A stretch of 23,911 bases of DNA from an uncultured Desulfobacterales bacterium (GCA_945787595.1 CALZJV010000097.1:1-23911), one strand, 5' to 3'; shown: positions 1-7,699, numbered from the stretch's first letter. Notes: a model not told the origin generated them from the letters alone. Numbers and translations are program-made.

Positions 1-59
1 GACAATCGCGGTTAAAAACCGCTCCCACAATTAAAAACAACAGATTCAAAACTGCAAAG

Positions 60-96
60 TTTCTTTTCCGATCAGACTGGCCGCTGTTCAGGCCAG
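60..96 (+). repeat. Hairpin module, copy 1
   Basis: A 17-base leader, TTTCTTTTCCGATCAGA (60-76), is followed by a stem CTGGCC (77-82), an 8-base loop and GGCCAG (91-96). The same architecture recurs at 298-334, and the leader plus left half-stem recurs at 9126-9148. The outer part of the stem differs from copy 2 in a base-pair-preserving way. Function unknown. Confidence 0.5.
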
Positions 97-180
97 AGGG
101 GGCGCTTGTATGAAACTTCATCATTTAGCTAGGGCCCCGTATGAGACTCTGCGAGGCCGAACAGCGGATTTTAGCATATC

Positions 181-288
181 GAATGACGAAGGACGATTGT
201 CGAATTGTGGATGTCGCTTCGCTCTGCTCTTTTAAATAATAAAATAGAAAGAATTCCTTAATTCGTCACTCGTCACTCGTTATTCGTT
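181..288 (+). repeat. Heptad-arm inverted element E1
   Basis: The left arm is a run of degenerate 7-base words (GAATGAC, GAAGGAC and two more from 181). The core contains GGATGTCGCTTCGCTCTG at 209-226, and the right arm (about 262-288) has complementary words such as TTCGTCA and CTCGTCA. Twenty-one of 26 aligned arm positions are complementary. The 18-base core word is identical at 10717-10734. It lies about 150 bases beyond the stop of the dehydratase-like gene, in the same relative orientation as most other copies. Confidence 0.6.
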
Positions 289-297
289 TTTTTAGAG

Positions 298-334
298 TTT
301 CTTTTTCGATTTGACCGGCCGTTTTTTTGGCCGG
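298..334 (+). repeat. Hairpin module, copy 2
   Basis: The leader TTTCTTTTTCGATTTGA (298-314) is followed by stem CCGGCC (315-320), an 8-base loop GTTTTTTT and GGCCGG (329-334). Leader length and loop length equal those of copy 1 at 60-96. The pair T-A in copy 1 is C-G here. No T-run follows the stem on either strand, so a simple intrinsic terminator is not supported. Confidence 0.5.
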
Positions 335-438
335 CGGCTGGGCTGACACCTAAAATTGTGAAATTATATTATCAGTCCGTTTGCTGCCCTTTAGAGGCCA
401 TTTTTTCCAAGCGCAGTCTCGTAAAAAGCCTGGGAATC

Positions 439-1875
439 TTATTCATCAATACCGGCTAAACGTTTGGCGGTTTTTTTGCGCTTATCCAGATCGCTCTCCC
501 GCAGGATGGTAACCCGATGGGCTTCAGGCGATCCACCGCCGTGAATATCGGAGATGGTATCAGCACTTTCCATCGCCAATTTTTCGACCAAACGGAACAT
601 TTTAATCCGGTCTTCAACGGGGATGTGGTCTTTGCCTTTTAAGTACTTTTTAACGAGATGACCGACTTCGGGATTTTCGAGGTCCTTGTCGGACGGAAGG
701 TCCGCTACATACCCCCCGCAAACGTCTACCATCAACCGGATAGCCTCGGCCATCTCTCTGCCCTCATGAATCTTTGAGGCATTCGCCAGGACCGTATCGA
801 TAAAATACGTTCCGGAATTTTCCTGCTTGCCTTCGTAGGAGGCGGCCAGACTACAGCCATAAAGTGTTTCAGCCCGATGAATCATGTCGATGATCTTCTG
901 CTTTAGATGACTTGCCCTTTCGGTGCCGCTGTATTCCATCATAGTTAAAGCGGCCCCGGTCATACAATCGATCTTGCCGGATTTGCATCCGCCATGGCTC
1001 TGGCGATGATAAGAGGAAAACCTTACAACCATGTCGGCGGCAAATTCCACTTCGCCACACATGAATACACGCTCCCAGGGCACAAATACATCGTTGAATA
1101 TGACGGTTGGACAGTATTTGGAATATCGGATATTTCCGATATCGCAGCCATCGAGTTCTCTGGTATCCAGACTTGAACGACCGACAATGTGTATGAGTCC
1201 GGGGGTATCGTTGGGAACGGCAAAGGCCAGGGCATACTCCTCGTCTCCCTTTTTCAAAGCCCGGGTCGGAAGAACGATGATCTCGTGGGAAGAAAGTGAT
1301 CCGGTCTGATGGGCTTTGGCACCTCTGACAACAATGCCGTCATCCCGCCGCTCAACAACGTGCAGGTACATGTCCGGGTCTGCCTGGTCATGAGGGTTCA
1401 ACGAGCGATCGCCTTTGACATCCGTTACCCCGGCATTGCATGTCAGATCGTTTTTTTGTACGTATTTCAAAAATCCCTTAAATTTTTCGAAATAATTGGT
1501 TCCGTGTTTCTGATCGATGTCAAATGTGACGATGGAGAGGGCGCAAAGACAATCCAGGCCGGTGCAGCGTTGATGGCAAGTTCCGACCCAGTTGCCCAGA
1601 GTGCGATTAATCTTAACCCGTGCGACCAGATCCTCAATTGATCCCGGCGGCAGGGTAAAACGGTTTACCGGCTCGTTGATTAAAGGGCTTTCGGTCACCA
1701 TTAGATCACGATACTCTTCCATCTGGGCAAGTTCATATGTTGCAGCGGTTGCTTCTAACCCGGCACGCAGTCGGGGGTTATCAACAACGCTGTTAATTTT
1801 CTCACCAAACATGTAGGCTGTTGGTTTCATTTGGTTGATCGATTCGATGTATTCTGCCTTGGTTTTTAACCCCAT
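439..1875 (-). CDS. 4-hydroxybutyryl-CoA dehydratase-like FAD/[4Fe-4S] enzyme (HpaB/AbfD superfamily)
   Basis: This 478-residue protein belongs to the 4-hydroxyphenylacetate 3-hydroxylase / 4-hydroxybutyryl-CoA dehydratase superfamily. AbfD dehydrates 4-hydroxybutyryl-CoA to crotonyl-CoA using FAD and a [4Fe-4S] cluster held by C99, C103, H292 and C299. Equivalent residues are visible: C100 and C104 in GTCHQRC, and H290 and C297 in HRQSHGGCK. The HQTG segment near 189-192 and the lysine after C297 also fit. These ligands favour a dehydratase over a flavin hydroxylase. The AbfD tyrosine 296 position appears to be His294, so the substrate may differ. The start has AAGGAGAT seven bases upstream. 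It is the last gene of the hydroxyacid dehydrogenase-kor operon, separated from korC by 201 bases. Cytoplasmic. Family call is firm; exact substrate is not. Confidence 0.85.
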   Translation of the reverse strand: MGLKTKAEYIESINQMKPTAYMFGEKINSVVDNPRLRAGLEATAATYELAQMEEYRDLMVTESPLINEPVNRFTLPPGSIEDLVARVKINRTLGNWVGTCHQRCTGLDCLCALSIVTFDIDQKHGTNYFEKFKGFLKYVQKNDLTCNAGVTDVKGDRSLNPHDQADPDMYLHVVERRDDGIVVRGAKAHQTGSLSSHEIIVLPTRALKKGDEEYALAFAVPNDTPGLIHIVGRSSLDTRELDGCDIGNIRYSKYCPTVIFNDVFVPWERVFMCGEVEFAADMVVRFSSYHRQSHGGCKSGKIDCMTGAALTMMEYSGTERASHLKQKIIDMIHRAETLYGCSLAASYEGKQENSGTYFIDTVLANASKIHEGREMAEAIRLMVDVCGGYVADLPSDKDLENPEVGHLVKKYLKGKDHIPVEDRIKMFRLVEKLAMESADTISDIHGGGSPEAHRVTILRESDLDKRKKTAKRLAGIDE

Positions 1876-2076
1876 TTTGCATCTCCTTCAATTGATCTTT
1901 TTATTAATATAACTAATTTTTATGGAACTATAACTCCCCAAAGGGTCATCCAGCATTTACACCAAATAGTAGAAAGTGTTGCTTTTTTGGTTTGTGGTTC
2001 CGAATTTTTATTTTTCGGCGAGCCCTAAACCCAAGGTGGTTTCATGGCACCATCTGCCTGCTGAAATCCTTGAATT

Positions 2077-2616
2077 TTAAAGCGCTTGGACCTCAACAAA
2101 TCCAAAATTGAAGGCTTCAAGATTGATACGCTCTTTACCCTTGGGGACCGACCTGGTAATGGCCTGTTCCAGCGCCTGGCGGCTGACCACCTCGGAGACT
2201 TTGCACAAGGCACCAAGCATGACCATGTTGGCTGTCACCGGCGCTTTAACCTCATTGCGTGCAATCGAGGTTGCCGGAATCTTAAATTGAAGTTTTATAT
2301 CCTGCGGTGTCCCGTGAACCATATCACTATCGTAAATCAAAATACCCTCAGGTTTAACGACTTCTCCAAATCGGTTAATGGAATCCTGGGCCTGGGCAAC
2401 CAGAATATCGGGATTCGTCACCCTGGGGAATTCAACCGGTTGATTGGATATGATCACCCAGGTGGCCGCAAATCCTCCCCTGAGTTCCGAGGAGTAGGCC
2501 TGTGTTTGGGTGGCATATTTACCGTCAAAGGTGACCGCGGCCGAACCTAAAATTACGCCGGCTAAAATCGACCCCTGGCCGCCGACGCCGGCTATGGTTA
2601 TATCAGTTTGTGACAT
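2077..2616 (-). CDS. korC: 2-oxoacid:ferredoxin oxidoreductase, gamma subunit
   Basis: The 179-residue protein is the gamma domain of a 2-oxoacid:ferredoxin oxidoreductase, which oxidatively decarboxylates a 2-oxoacid to an acyl-CoA and reduces ferredoxin. The family signature is clear: the N-terminal glycine-rich GVGGQGSILAG at about 10-20, then QTQAYSSELRGG at about 37-48, the usual KorC/PorC contact region. Length is normal for a separate gamma subunit. Its ATG shares one base with the TAA stop of korB (TAATG), so translation is probably coupled. Whether the substrate is 2-oxoglutarate or another 2-oxoacid cannot be decided from this subunit. Confidence 0.9.
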   Translation of the reverse strand: MSQTDITIAGVGGQGSILAGVILGSAAVTFDGKYATQTQAYSSELRGGFAATWVIISNQPVEFPRVTNPDILVAQAQDSINRFGEVVKPEGILIYDSDMVHGTPQDIKLQFKIPATSIARNEVKAPVTANMVMLGALCKVSEVVSRQALEQAITRSVPKGKERINLEAFNFGFVEVQAL

Positions 2617-3446
2617 TATCTATCCTCCGTCATCTCACAACGCAGTCGAACCCATTGCTCGCTCAGCTCGGCTTTTTCCCGATCGGTGAACTCGCCCACA
2701 GTGACCTTGTTTTGGAGTTCCGCCTCGTCCATCTCCAGGGCCTTGTCGATCCTGATGCTGTTTTCCTTAAAATGCTTTAACATATCAACCGCGCCACCCA
2801 ATTTACTGGCTCGGCCATACTGCACCGGACACTGACTTACGGCTTCGATCAGCGCAAATCCTTTTTTTTGAATCCCTTTTTTAATGGATCGCGTCATCTG
2901 TCGGGGATGATTGGTCGTCCAGCGGGCAACGTATGAGGCTCCGGCGGAAACGACCATCGGAGATATGTCAAAATGGTGTTCCATGGCACCGTAGGGGCTG
3001 GTAATCGTTTTTATGCCCCGGGGGGTTGTGGGTGCCGTTTGACCGCCGGTCATGCCGTAGATACCATTATTTACCAGGACAACGGTTAAGTTAATATTGC
3101 GGCGGGCGGCGTGGATCAAATGATTGCCGCCGATGGCGGTTAAATCGCCGTCACCGCTGATGACCATCACGTTTTTATCCGGCAGACCCAGTTTCACCCC
3201 TGTAGCAAAGGCAATCGGTCTGCCATGGGTGGTATGCAGGGTGTCTGCGTTATAAAACGGGCTGGGAATCCAGGCCGAACATCCGATTCCGGAAACAAAA
3301 ACAAAATCGTCGATATCAATTTGCAGTTCATCAATCGCCCGCAGGATGGCCTGGGAAACAGTACCGATACCGCAGCCGGGGCAGGTGGTCGTGCGCTGGA
3401 TGTGGCTACGGGTATATTTTCTTAACGGGTGGGCTGAAACCGTCAT
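2616..3446 (-). CDS. korB: 2-oxoacid:ferredoxin oxidoreductase, beta (thiamine diphosphate) subunit
   Basis: A 276-residue TPP-binding beta subunit. The CPGCG motif near residue 22 is typical. The TPP/Mg motif is GDGD at about residues 97-100, followed by the conserved NNGIYGMTGGQ segment characteristic of KorB/PorB proteins. The protein lacks an extra ferredoxin domain; that role is supplied by the small korD-like subunit upstream. The ATG overlaps the TGA of korA by four bases (ATGA), and its own stop overlaps korC by one, so A, B and C are tightly coupled. The fold resembles 2-oxoglutarate-type enzymes most, but the acyl specificity is inferred only from general similarity. Confidence 0.92.
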   Translation of the reverse strand: MTVSAHPLRKYTRSHIQRTTTCPGCGIGTVSQAILRAIDELQIDIDDFVFVSGIGCSAWIPSPFYNADTLHTTHGRPIAFATGVKLGLPDKNVMVISGDGDLTAIGGNHLIHAARRNINLTVVLVNNGIYGMTGGQTAPTTPRGIKTITSPYGAMEHHFDISPMVVSAGASYVARWTTNHPRQMTRSIKKGIQKKGFALIEAVSQCPVQYGRASKLGGAVDMLKHFKENSIRIDKALEMDEAELQNKVTVGEFTDREKAELSEQWVRLRCEMTEDR

Positions 3447-4618
3447 TTAATCATCTCCTTTATGTTACTGAGGATGTATTGAGGGTCATGGATCTGGCCC
3501 AGGATTTGCGGCCCTAAAAAAGAAACCCGGCAGGCATGGGCGGCCTCAGCCTTGATGTACGGATACAGCTGACCGGTGTTATTTTCCAGCACCAGCATGT
3601 GGTCCACCCTGTTGGCGACCATCTGCACCTCCTGCTCCGGAAACGGCCAGCAGGTCAGCAAACGCAATGTGCCGACGTTTAAGCCTTCAGTGCGAGCCAA
3701 TCGTGCCGCCGCCCTGGCAGACCGCGAAACAGTGCCACAGCTTACCAGGGCAATGGTTGTATCTTCACTTTCATCCTGAACCTGGACGATATCGTCACGG
3801 TGGCTGAGTATCTTTTCGATCGGGCGCATGGCATAGCGGTGCATAACGTCAGGATCCGACAGGTTGCGCATGCCATGTTCATCATGGCAGGAGCTGGTAA
3901 CATGCGCTTTGAGACCGCGACCGAACACCGGCATGGGGGCCACATTGACGTCGAGAAAATCCTGCCGGTCGAGAATCGTTTCGGAAGGTTCGGCAATTTT
4001 GCGATTCATCAACTCGAACTGATTTTCTTCGGGGACCACGATTTGCTCCCGCATATGCCCCATAAAACCATCAGCCATGACGAAAACCGGAACCCGATAG
4101 GTCTCGGCCAGATTAAAGGCTCGAATCGTCAGGTCAAACATTTCCTGAGGGCTTTCGGGGCAAAGGGCAATGATCTGGTAGTCCCCGTGAGATCCCCGGG
4201 CAACCTGAACGATATCACCGGCAAGACCAACCGACGGCACTCCGGTTGACGGTCCGAAACGCTGTACATCAACGATAACCAGGGGCGTTTCCGTGGCGAC
4301 TGCAAATCCGATACTTTCCTGCATCAGGCTGATACCGGGCCCGGAAGTAACGGTCATTGCTTTACAGCCGGCCCAGGAAGCCCCAATGGCTGAACAAATC
4401 GCGCTGATCTCATCTTCGGTTTGCAAAAATGTACCGCCGACCTCCGGTAGTCTGGCGGCAAGCAGGTTGGCGACTTCACTGGCAGGTGTGATGGGATAGC
4501 CGGCCGCAAAATTGCATCCCGCTGCAATTGCGCCTTCCGTGCAAGCCCAGTTTCCCATTTCAAAGTGGGTACCTGTTCGTACTTTCTTACTTGACTGCAT
4601 CATGACCCTCTTGCTCAT
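3443..4618 (-). CDS. korA: 2-oxoacid:ferredoxin oxidoreductase, alpha subunit
   Basis: A 391-residue alpha subunit with the standard order: the pyrimidine-binding TPP domain (GNWACTEGAIAAGC, then AAGYPITPASE near residues 22-48), the GPGISLMQE segment, and a C-terminal transketolase-like domain with LVSCGTVSRSARAA. The reading frame overlaps the end of the ferredoxin gene by 32 bases. The first ATG at 4618 has no clear ribosome site. AGAGGG lies just upstream of the ATGs at 4603 and 4600, so the real start may be five or six codons later. korB overlaps its stop. With the neighbours it forms a complete four-subunit enzyme feeding electrons to ferredoxin. Confidence 0.92.
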   Translation of the reverse strand: MSKRVMMQSSKKVRTGTHFEMGNWACTEGAIAAGCNFAAGYPITPASEVANLLAARLPEVGGTFLQTEDEISAICSAIGASWAGCKAMTVTSGPGISLMQESIGFAVATETPLVIVDVQRFGPSTGVPSVGLAGDIVQVARGSHGDYQIIALCPESPQEMFDLTIRAFNLAETYRVPVFVMADGFMGHMREQIVVPEENQFELMNRKIAEPSETILDRQDFLDVNVAPMPVFGRGLKAHVTSSCHDEHGMRNLSDPDVMHRYAMRPIEKILSHRDDIVQVQDESEDTTIALVSCGTVSRSARAAARLARTEGLNVGTLRLLTCWPFPEQEVQMVANRVDHMLVLENNTGQLYPYIKAEAAHACRVSFLGPQILGQIHDPQYILSNIKEMIK

Positions 4619-4841
4619 TCAGTGATTCTTCTTCTTCAACAATGATCGCATAGTCCGGACAGCAAATCATGCAGTTCAAACAACCCGTGCATTCTGTCTG
4701 ATCCGAAATTTCAGGCGGATAATATCCGGCATCGTTCATTTCCTTGCAGGCTTCAAACAACTGCTGAGGGCAGACATATTCACAGATGCCGCAGTCATCG
4801 ATGCCTTTGCACGCTTGTGATAATATGGTCACTTTCGGCAT
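4587..4841 (-). CDS. korD: Ferredoxin-like delta subunit of the 2-oxoacid oxidoreductase, two [4Fe-4S] clusters
   Basis: This 84-residue protein carries two cysteine clusters: CKGIDDCGICEYVCP near the N-terminus and CTGCLNCMICCP in the middle, each followed by proline as in 8Fe ferredoxins. It is the electron-transfer subunit of the adjacent KorABC enzyme. I start it at the ATG at 4841 (protein beginning MPKVTIL) because AAGGAGAT lies a few bases upstream; an in-frame ATG at 4865 is poorer. The C-terminus is acidic (VEEEESLNEQE). The gene follows the hydroxyacid dehydrogenase by 49 bases and overlaps korA. Confidence 0.88.
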   Translation of the reverse strand: MPKVTILSQACKGIDDCGICEYVCPQQLFEACKEMNDAGYYPPEISDQTECTGCLNCMICCPDYAIIVEEEESLNEQEGHDAVK

Positions 4842-4890
4842 ACGGATCTCCTTCAAATGAATCATTCGATTTACAACTCATCGGTAAAGT

Positions 4891-5841
4891 TTAAAATACA
4901 GGATACTGCGGATCTTTGCCCTGCAGGACGGCCAGCACATCACCGGCAACCATACTCATGCGGATCATCGCTTCTTCAGTGTGGGCGGACATATGAGGCG
5001 TGCCGACAAAGTTGTCTAACTGAAGCAATGGATTGTCCCCTGTGACCGGCTCTACCTCATAAACATCTGAACCGGCCCCGGAAAATTGTTTCGTCTGTAA
5101 TGCCTCAACGATATCCGCCTCGTTCCATATGGGACCCCTGGCCATGTTAATTATGAAAGCTGTTGGCTTCATCAATTTCAGCAAATCCGCACTAACAAAG
5201 TGTTTGGTCTCCGGTAGCAAGGGCATGTTGATAGAGATAAAATCCGACTCTTTAAACAATTCTTTTTCATCTACCCGTATAGCATCGTACTCTTTTTCCG
5301 CTTCGGAGAATTCAAGAGGATCGTAATACAGAATGCGCATGTCAAAACCGTACCTGCAAATTCGCGCGGTTTGCTGGCCGATGCGGCCAAACCCCAGGAC
5401 ACCTAATGTTTTTCCTCTGAGTTCCGTTCCGATAAGCTCATAGCGTGCCTTCCAGTAGCAATCCCTTAGGGCAATGTCTGCCGTTCTGATTTTTTTGGCG
5501 AGCATGAGGGCCAACGCTACGAAGTGCTCGGCAACACTTTCCTTATTTGCCTGGGGCGTATAGACCACCTGTATTCCCCTTTCCTTGGCAGCCGTAACAT
5601 CGATGGCATCAAGTCCGACACCGTGCCTCCCGATGACCTTTAATTTCGGGGCTGCTTCAATTATTTTTCTCGATACAACCCCATTGGCCCTGATGATAAT
5701 GGCATCTACATCCGGAACTTGATGGATTATTTCATGTTCATCAAATGATCCGGCGTATGCAAGGTGGCAGATCTCTTCTAACAGCGCGGTTCCCTTTTGG
5801 TGCATGGATTCATATAGTAGAATTTTAAACTTTTTGTCCAT
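4891..5841 (-). CDS. D-2-hydroxyacid dehydrogenase (phosphoglycerate dehydrogenase-like)
   Basis: A 316-residue NAD-dependent D-2-hydroxyacid dehydrogenase, interconverting a 2-hydroxyacid and a 2-oxoacid. Visible features are the Rossmann motif GVLGFGRIGQQTARI, the substrate/NAD segment NMARGP with the catalytic arginine, DVYEVEP with the glutamate, and TPHMSAHT with the catalytic histidine. It has no C-terminal ACT domain, so it is not a full-length serine-pathway SerA. The start at 5841 is preceded by AAGGAGAC; an in-frame ATG at 5877 is less likely. As first gene of the operon ahead of korDABC, it may make or remove the oxoacid used by that enzyme. The substrate is unknown; phosphoglycerate, glyoxylate or a longer hydroxyacid remain possible. 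Confidence 0.88.
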   Translation of the reverse strand: MDKKFKILLYESMHQKGTALLEEICHLAYAGSFDEHEIIHQVPDVDAIIIRANGVVSRKIIEAAPKLKVIGRHGVGLDAIDVTAAKERGIQVVYTPQANKESVAEHFVALALMLAKKIRTADIALRDCYWKARYELIGTELRGKTLGVLGFGRIGQQTARICRYGFDMRILYYDPLEFSEAEKEYDAIRVDEKELFKESDFISINMPLLPETKHFVSADLLKLMKPTAFIINMARGPIWNEADIVEALQTKQFSGAGSDVYEVEPVTGDNPLLQLDNFVGTPHMSAHTEEAMIRMSMVAGDVLAVLQGKDPQYPVF

Positions 5842-6331
5842 CAAGGTCTCCTTGGAATTCCCTTTTTTGAAATTCAATCAATATCTATTAATAATATCAG
5901 ATTCTTATAAATTTTTATTAAAATTGTTAACAATATATTAGAAAATTTTATTGTCTGTCAAGAGGTTTTTAAAAGGCAGATGCGCGGTTAAATTTCATCC
6001 CAATTGATCGTAAACAAAATGGGATAGGATTTTATCTTTCGATTTAAAATTTGACAGGTAATCGACTTTGGTGCTCAGAAACCGGTCGCTGATGTTATTT
6101 CCGGAATCTTCCTCTTTCTGGTTGACGACACCTTTCGGCCGGGGGAGTACATTTAAGTGGAAGGCCAATGTGATTTATCTGAGCGGTCCGGTTGACAAGC
6201 CATCAGAACACTCTTACTAATTAGAATACATTCCAAGGGGGGGGGATCATAGGACCCGGGATTAATTGTTGCCGGGTTCATGATTCACGTCAAAACTAAA
6301 TACACGAACGATCATAATAGAGCTGGCTGGT
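5842..6331. other. Gene-free AT-rich regulatory region
   Basis: About 490 bases between the divergent hydroxyacid dehydrogenase operon and the small membrane-anchored protein gene. The left part is very AT-rich and carries the candidate minus-strand promoter and palindrome listed separately. The right part has a nine-G run at 6237-6245 and a short inverted repeat ACCCGG/CCGGGT (6254-6259, 6272-6277). No heptad-arm element and no gene is seen. Confidence 0.55.
5923..5961 (-). promoter_or_regulatory. Candidate promoter with palindromic operator for the hydroxyacid dehydrogenase-kor operon
   Basis: On the minus strand TTGACA (5961-5956) is followed after 18 bases by TATATT (5937-5932); TAATAT at a 15-base spacing is an alternative. 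The perfect 12-base palindrome ATTGTTAACAAT (5923-5934) overlaps the end of this -10 box, a usual place for a repressor site. The coding start is about 90 bases downstream. Confidence 0.45.
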
Positions 6332-6622
6332 ATGCGAAAAAAGCTAAAAAAATACAATTTTATCATACTATCGGTCTTTGTGATGACAGGCATGTCCATA
6401 ACGGGATGGGCGGTTGATTTTCACTATGAAAATTTGGCAGAAACCGCTAAATTTCAAAAAGAGCTGAACACCAACGGCGAGGTAACCAATGCAAAACCTT
6501 TGGCACTAGACAATAACAACATAATATTGGTGTTGGTTTGCACGGGATTGATCGGTTTGTTTGGCTTACGAAGGCAAAGGAAAACATTTTTTCGATCAAG
6601 AAATAAAATCAACGACCTTTGA
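6332..6622 (+). CDS. Small secreted protein with C-terminal hydrophobic anchor and arginine tail (sorting-signal-like)
   Basis: A 96-residue protein I cannot assign to a family. It begins with a basic stretch (MRKKLKKYN) and a hydrophobic segment (residues about 9-27) that looks like a signal peptide ending near TGWAVD. A polar middle of about 40 residues follows. The C-terminus has a second hydrophobic segment (NIILVLVCTGLIGLFGL, about 63-79) and then RRQRK. This three-part tail resembles exosortase or PEP-CTERM-type sorting signals, but no PEP motif precedes the hydrophobic part (LALDNN is there instead). The ribosome site is weak. It is convergent with etfA. A simple two-pass or anchored membrane peptide is the alternative. 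Confidence 0.6.
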   Translation: MRKKLKKYNFIILSVFVMTGMSITGWAVDFHYENLAETAKFQKELNTNGEVTNAKPLALDNNNIILVLVCTGLIGLFGLRRQRKTFFRSRNKINDL

Positions 6623-6669
6623 AACCTGTGATATCATCAATCCCGGGTTTAATTCACTGTTCATTGAAT

Positions 6670-7623
6670 CTAATTAAGGATCGCTGCCAGCTGCCTTGTC
6701 AACAGCGGGATGATCTCAAACAAGTCGGCAACGATGTAGTAATCGCATTTTTTAACCATGTTCGCTGCCGGGTCTGTATTGATTGCTACGATGAGACCTG
6801 CAGTTTTCATGCCGGCGAAATGTTGTACGGATCCAGAAATACCGCAGGCGATATAGACTTTGGGACTGACGGTGGCGCCGGTTTGTCCCACTTGCATGGA
6901 GTGCGGAACCCAGCCGGCATCCACGGCAACCCTGGACGCGCCAACGGCCGCTCCGATAAGGTCGGCAGATTCGAAAAGAAGGCGAAAGTTGTCTGCATCC
7001 TTCATGCCCCGTCCACCGGATATGATGATATCGGCCTCGCTTAAATCGATACTTCTGGCGGCATCCTGCCGGATTTCTTTTACAACCAGGCCGCCATTTT
7101 CAGGATCTGCTCGAAACGTAATCAGCTCTGCTTCACCGGGTGAATGTTTGGCCTCGAATACATTCGGCCGGACGCCATATAGGTAGCAAGGTCCGTTGAC
7201 TTTAATGGTTGCGATGGTTTTGCCCGAAAACTGGGATTTTTGCACGGTGTCATCGGACAGATTGATATCCATACAATCCATAACAAGGGGTGCGTCGAGG
7301 GCCGCTGCCATTCGGGGCAGTAATTCCTTTCCGCGGGCGCTGGTGAGCCCTAACAGCGTTTGGACGCCAAAATGGTCCATGGCATGGATCACCGCCCTGG
7401 ACCAGGAAACCGGATTCCAATCAAGGGAGCCTTCTTTGGAGGTAATTTCGATAATTTTATGGATCCCATATGCTTCGAGCTCGGTTTTGTAATCGGCCCC
7501 CCTGCCATCGACCAAAAAGCCATAAAGCTCATGATCATCACCGTGGGCAGCGGTGATAACACCGAAGGTTGCCTTTTTTAGGGCACCATCTTTGGTTTCA
7601 AGTAATATTCCAATCTTTCGCAT
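6670..7623 (-). CDS. etfA: Electron transfer flavoprotein, alpha subunit
   Basis: The alpha subunit of an FAD-containing electron carrier that accepts electrons from flavin dehydrogenases. The C-terminal FAD domain is unmistakable: GASRVAVDAGWVP, QVGQTGATVSPK, YIACGISGSVQHFAGM, VAINTDPAANM and a final VADLFEIIPLL. I begin it at the ATG at 7623 (MRKIGILLETKDG), where ETF alpha chains normally begin, giving 317 residues. An ATG at 7641 with AAAGGA directly adjacent, and one at 7695 without a ribosome site, are in-frame alternatives. It lies downstream of etfB, separated by 238 bases that contain heptad-arm element E2. With the sox genes upstream, an ETF partner for amine dehydrogenases is the natural reading. 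Confidence 0.92.
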   Translation of the reverse strand: MRKIGILLETKDGALKKATFGVITAAHGDDHELYGFLVDGRGADYKTELEAYGIHKIIEITSKEGSLDWNPVSWSRAVIHAMDHFGVQTLLGLTSARGKELLPRMAAALDAPLVMDCMDINLSDDTVQKSQFSGKTIATIKVNGPCYLYGVRPNVFEAKHSPGEAELITFRADPENGGLVVKEIRQDAARSIDLSEADIIISGGRGMKDADNFRLLFESADLIGAAVGASRVAVDAGWVPHSMQVGQTGATVSPKVYIACGISGSVQHFAGMKTAGLIVAINTDPAANMVKKCDYYIVADLFEIIPLLTRQLAAILN

Positions 7624-7699
7624 AATTTCAGATCTCGTCATTTCCTTTAGAATTGGGCCATACCATTTGGACAAAACCGCTGAACCATTAATCAACCAA

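Larger units (their letters stand above)
1..438. other. Gene-free left edge with two hairpin modules and one heptad-arm element
   Basis: No convincing gene lies here. The stretch follows the stop codon of the dehydratase-like gene, which is transcribed towards it. It holds two copies of a structured module (about 60-96 and 298-334), one inverted-arm intergenic element (181-288), and the word TCTCGTAAAAAG at 417-428, which recurs at 8995-9006. No intrinsic terminator with a T-run on the minus strand is evident. Confidence 0.6.

Noticed and set aside
315..334. Intrinsic terminator for the dehydratase-like gene
   Set aside because: The stem is strong but only 6 bp, and no T-run follows it on the minus strand; the T-run is in the loop.
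3800..4249. 149-residue plus-strand ORF opposite korA
   Set aside because: Antisense to a well-conserved enzyme gene, with no recognisable domain or ribosome site. The same applies to the plus-strand ORFs at 12184-12900 and 13684-14331 opposite soxA.
4891..5841. Full serine-biosynthesis SerA
   Set aside because: The protein is 316 residues and lacks the C-terminal regulatory ACT domain; the generic D-2-hydroxyacid dehydrogenase call is safer.
6237..6245. Nine-G run as a phase-variation tract
   Set aside because: It lies in non-coding DNA about 90 bases from the nearest start codon with no promoter spacing that it would obviously alter; may also be a sequencing-length uncertainty.
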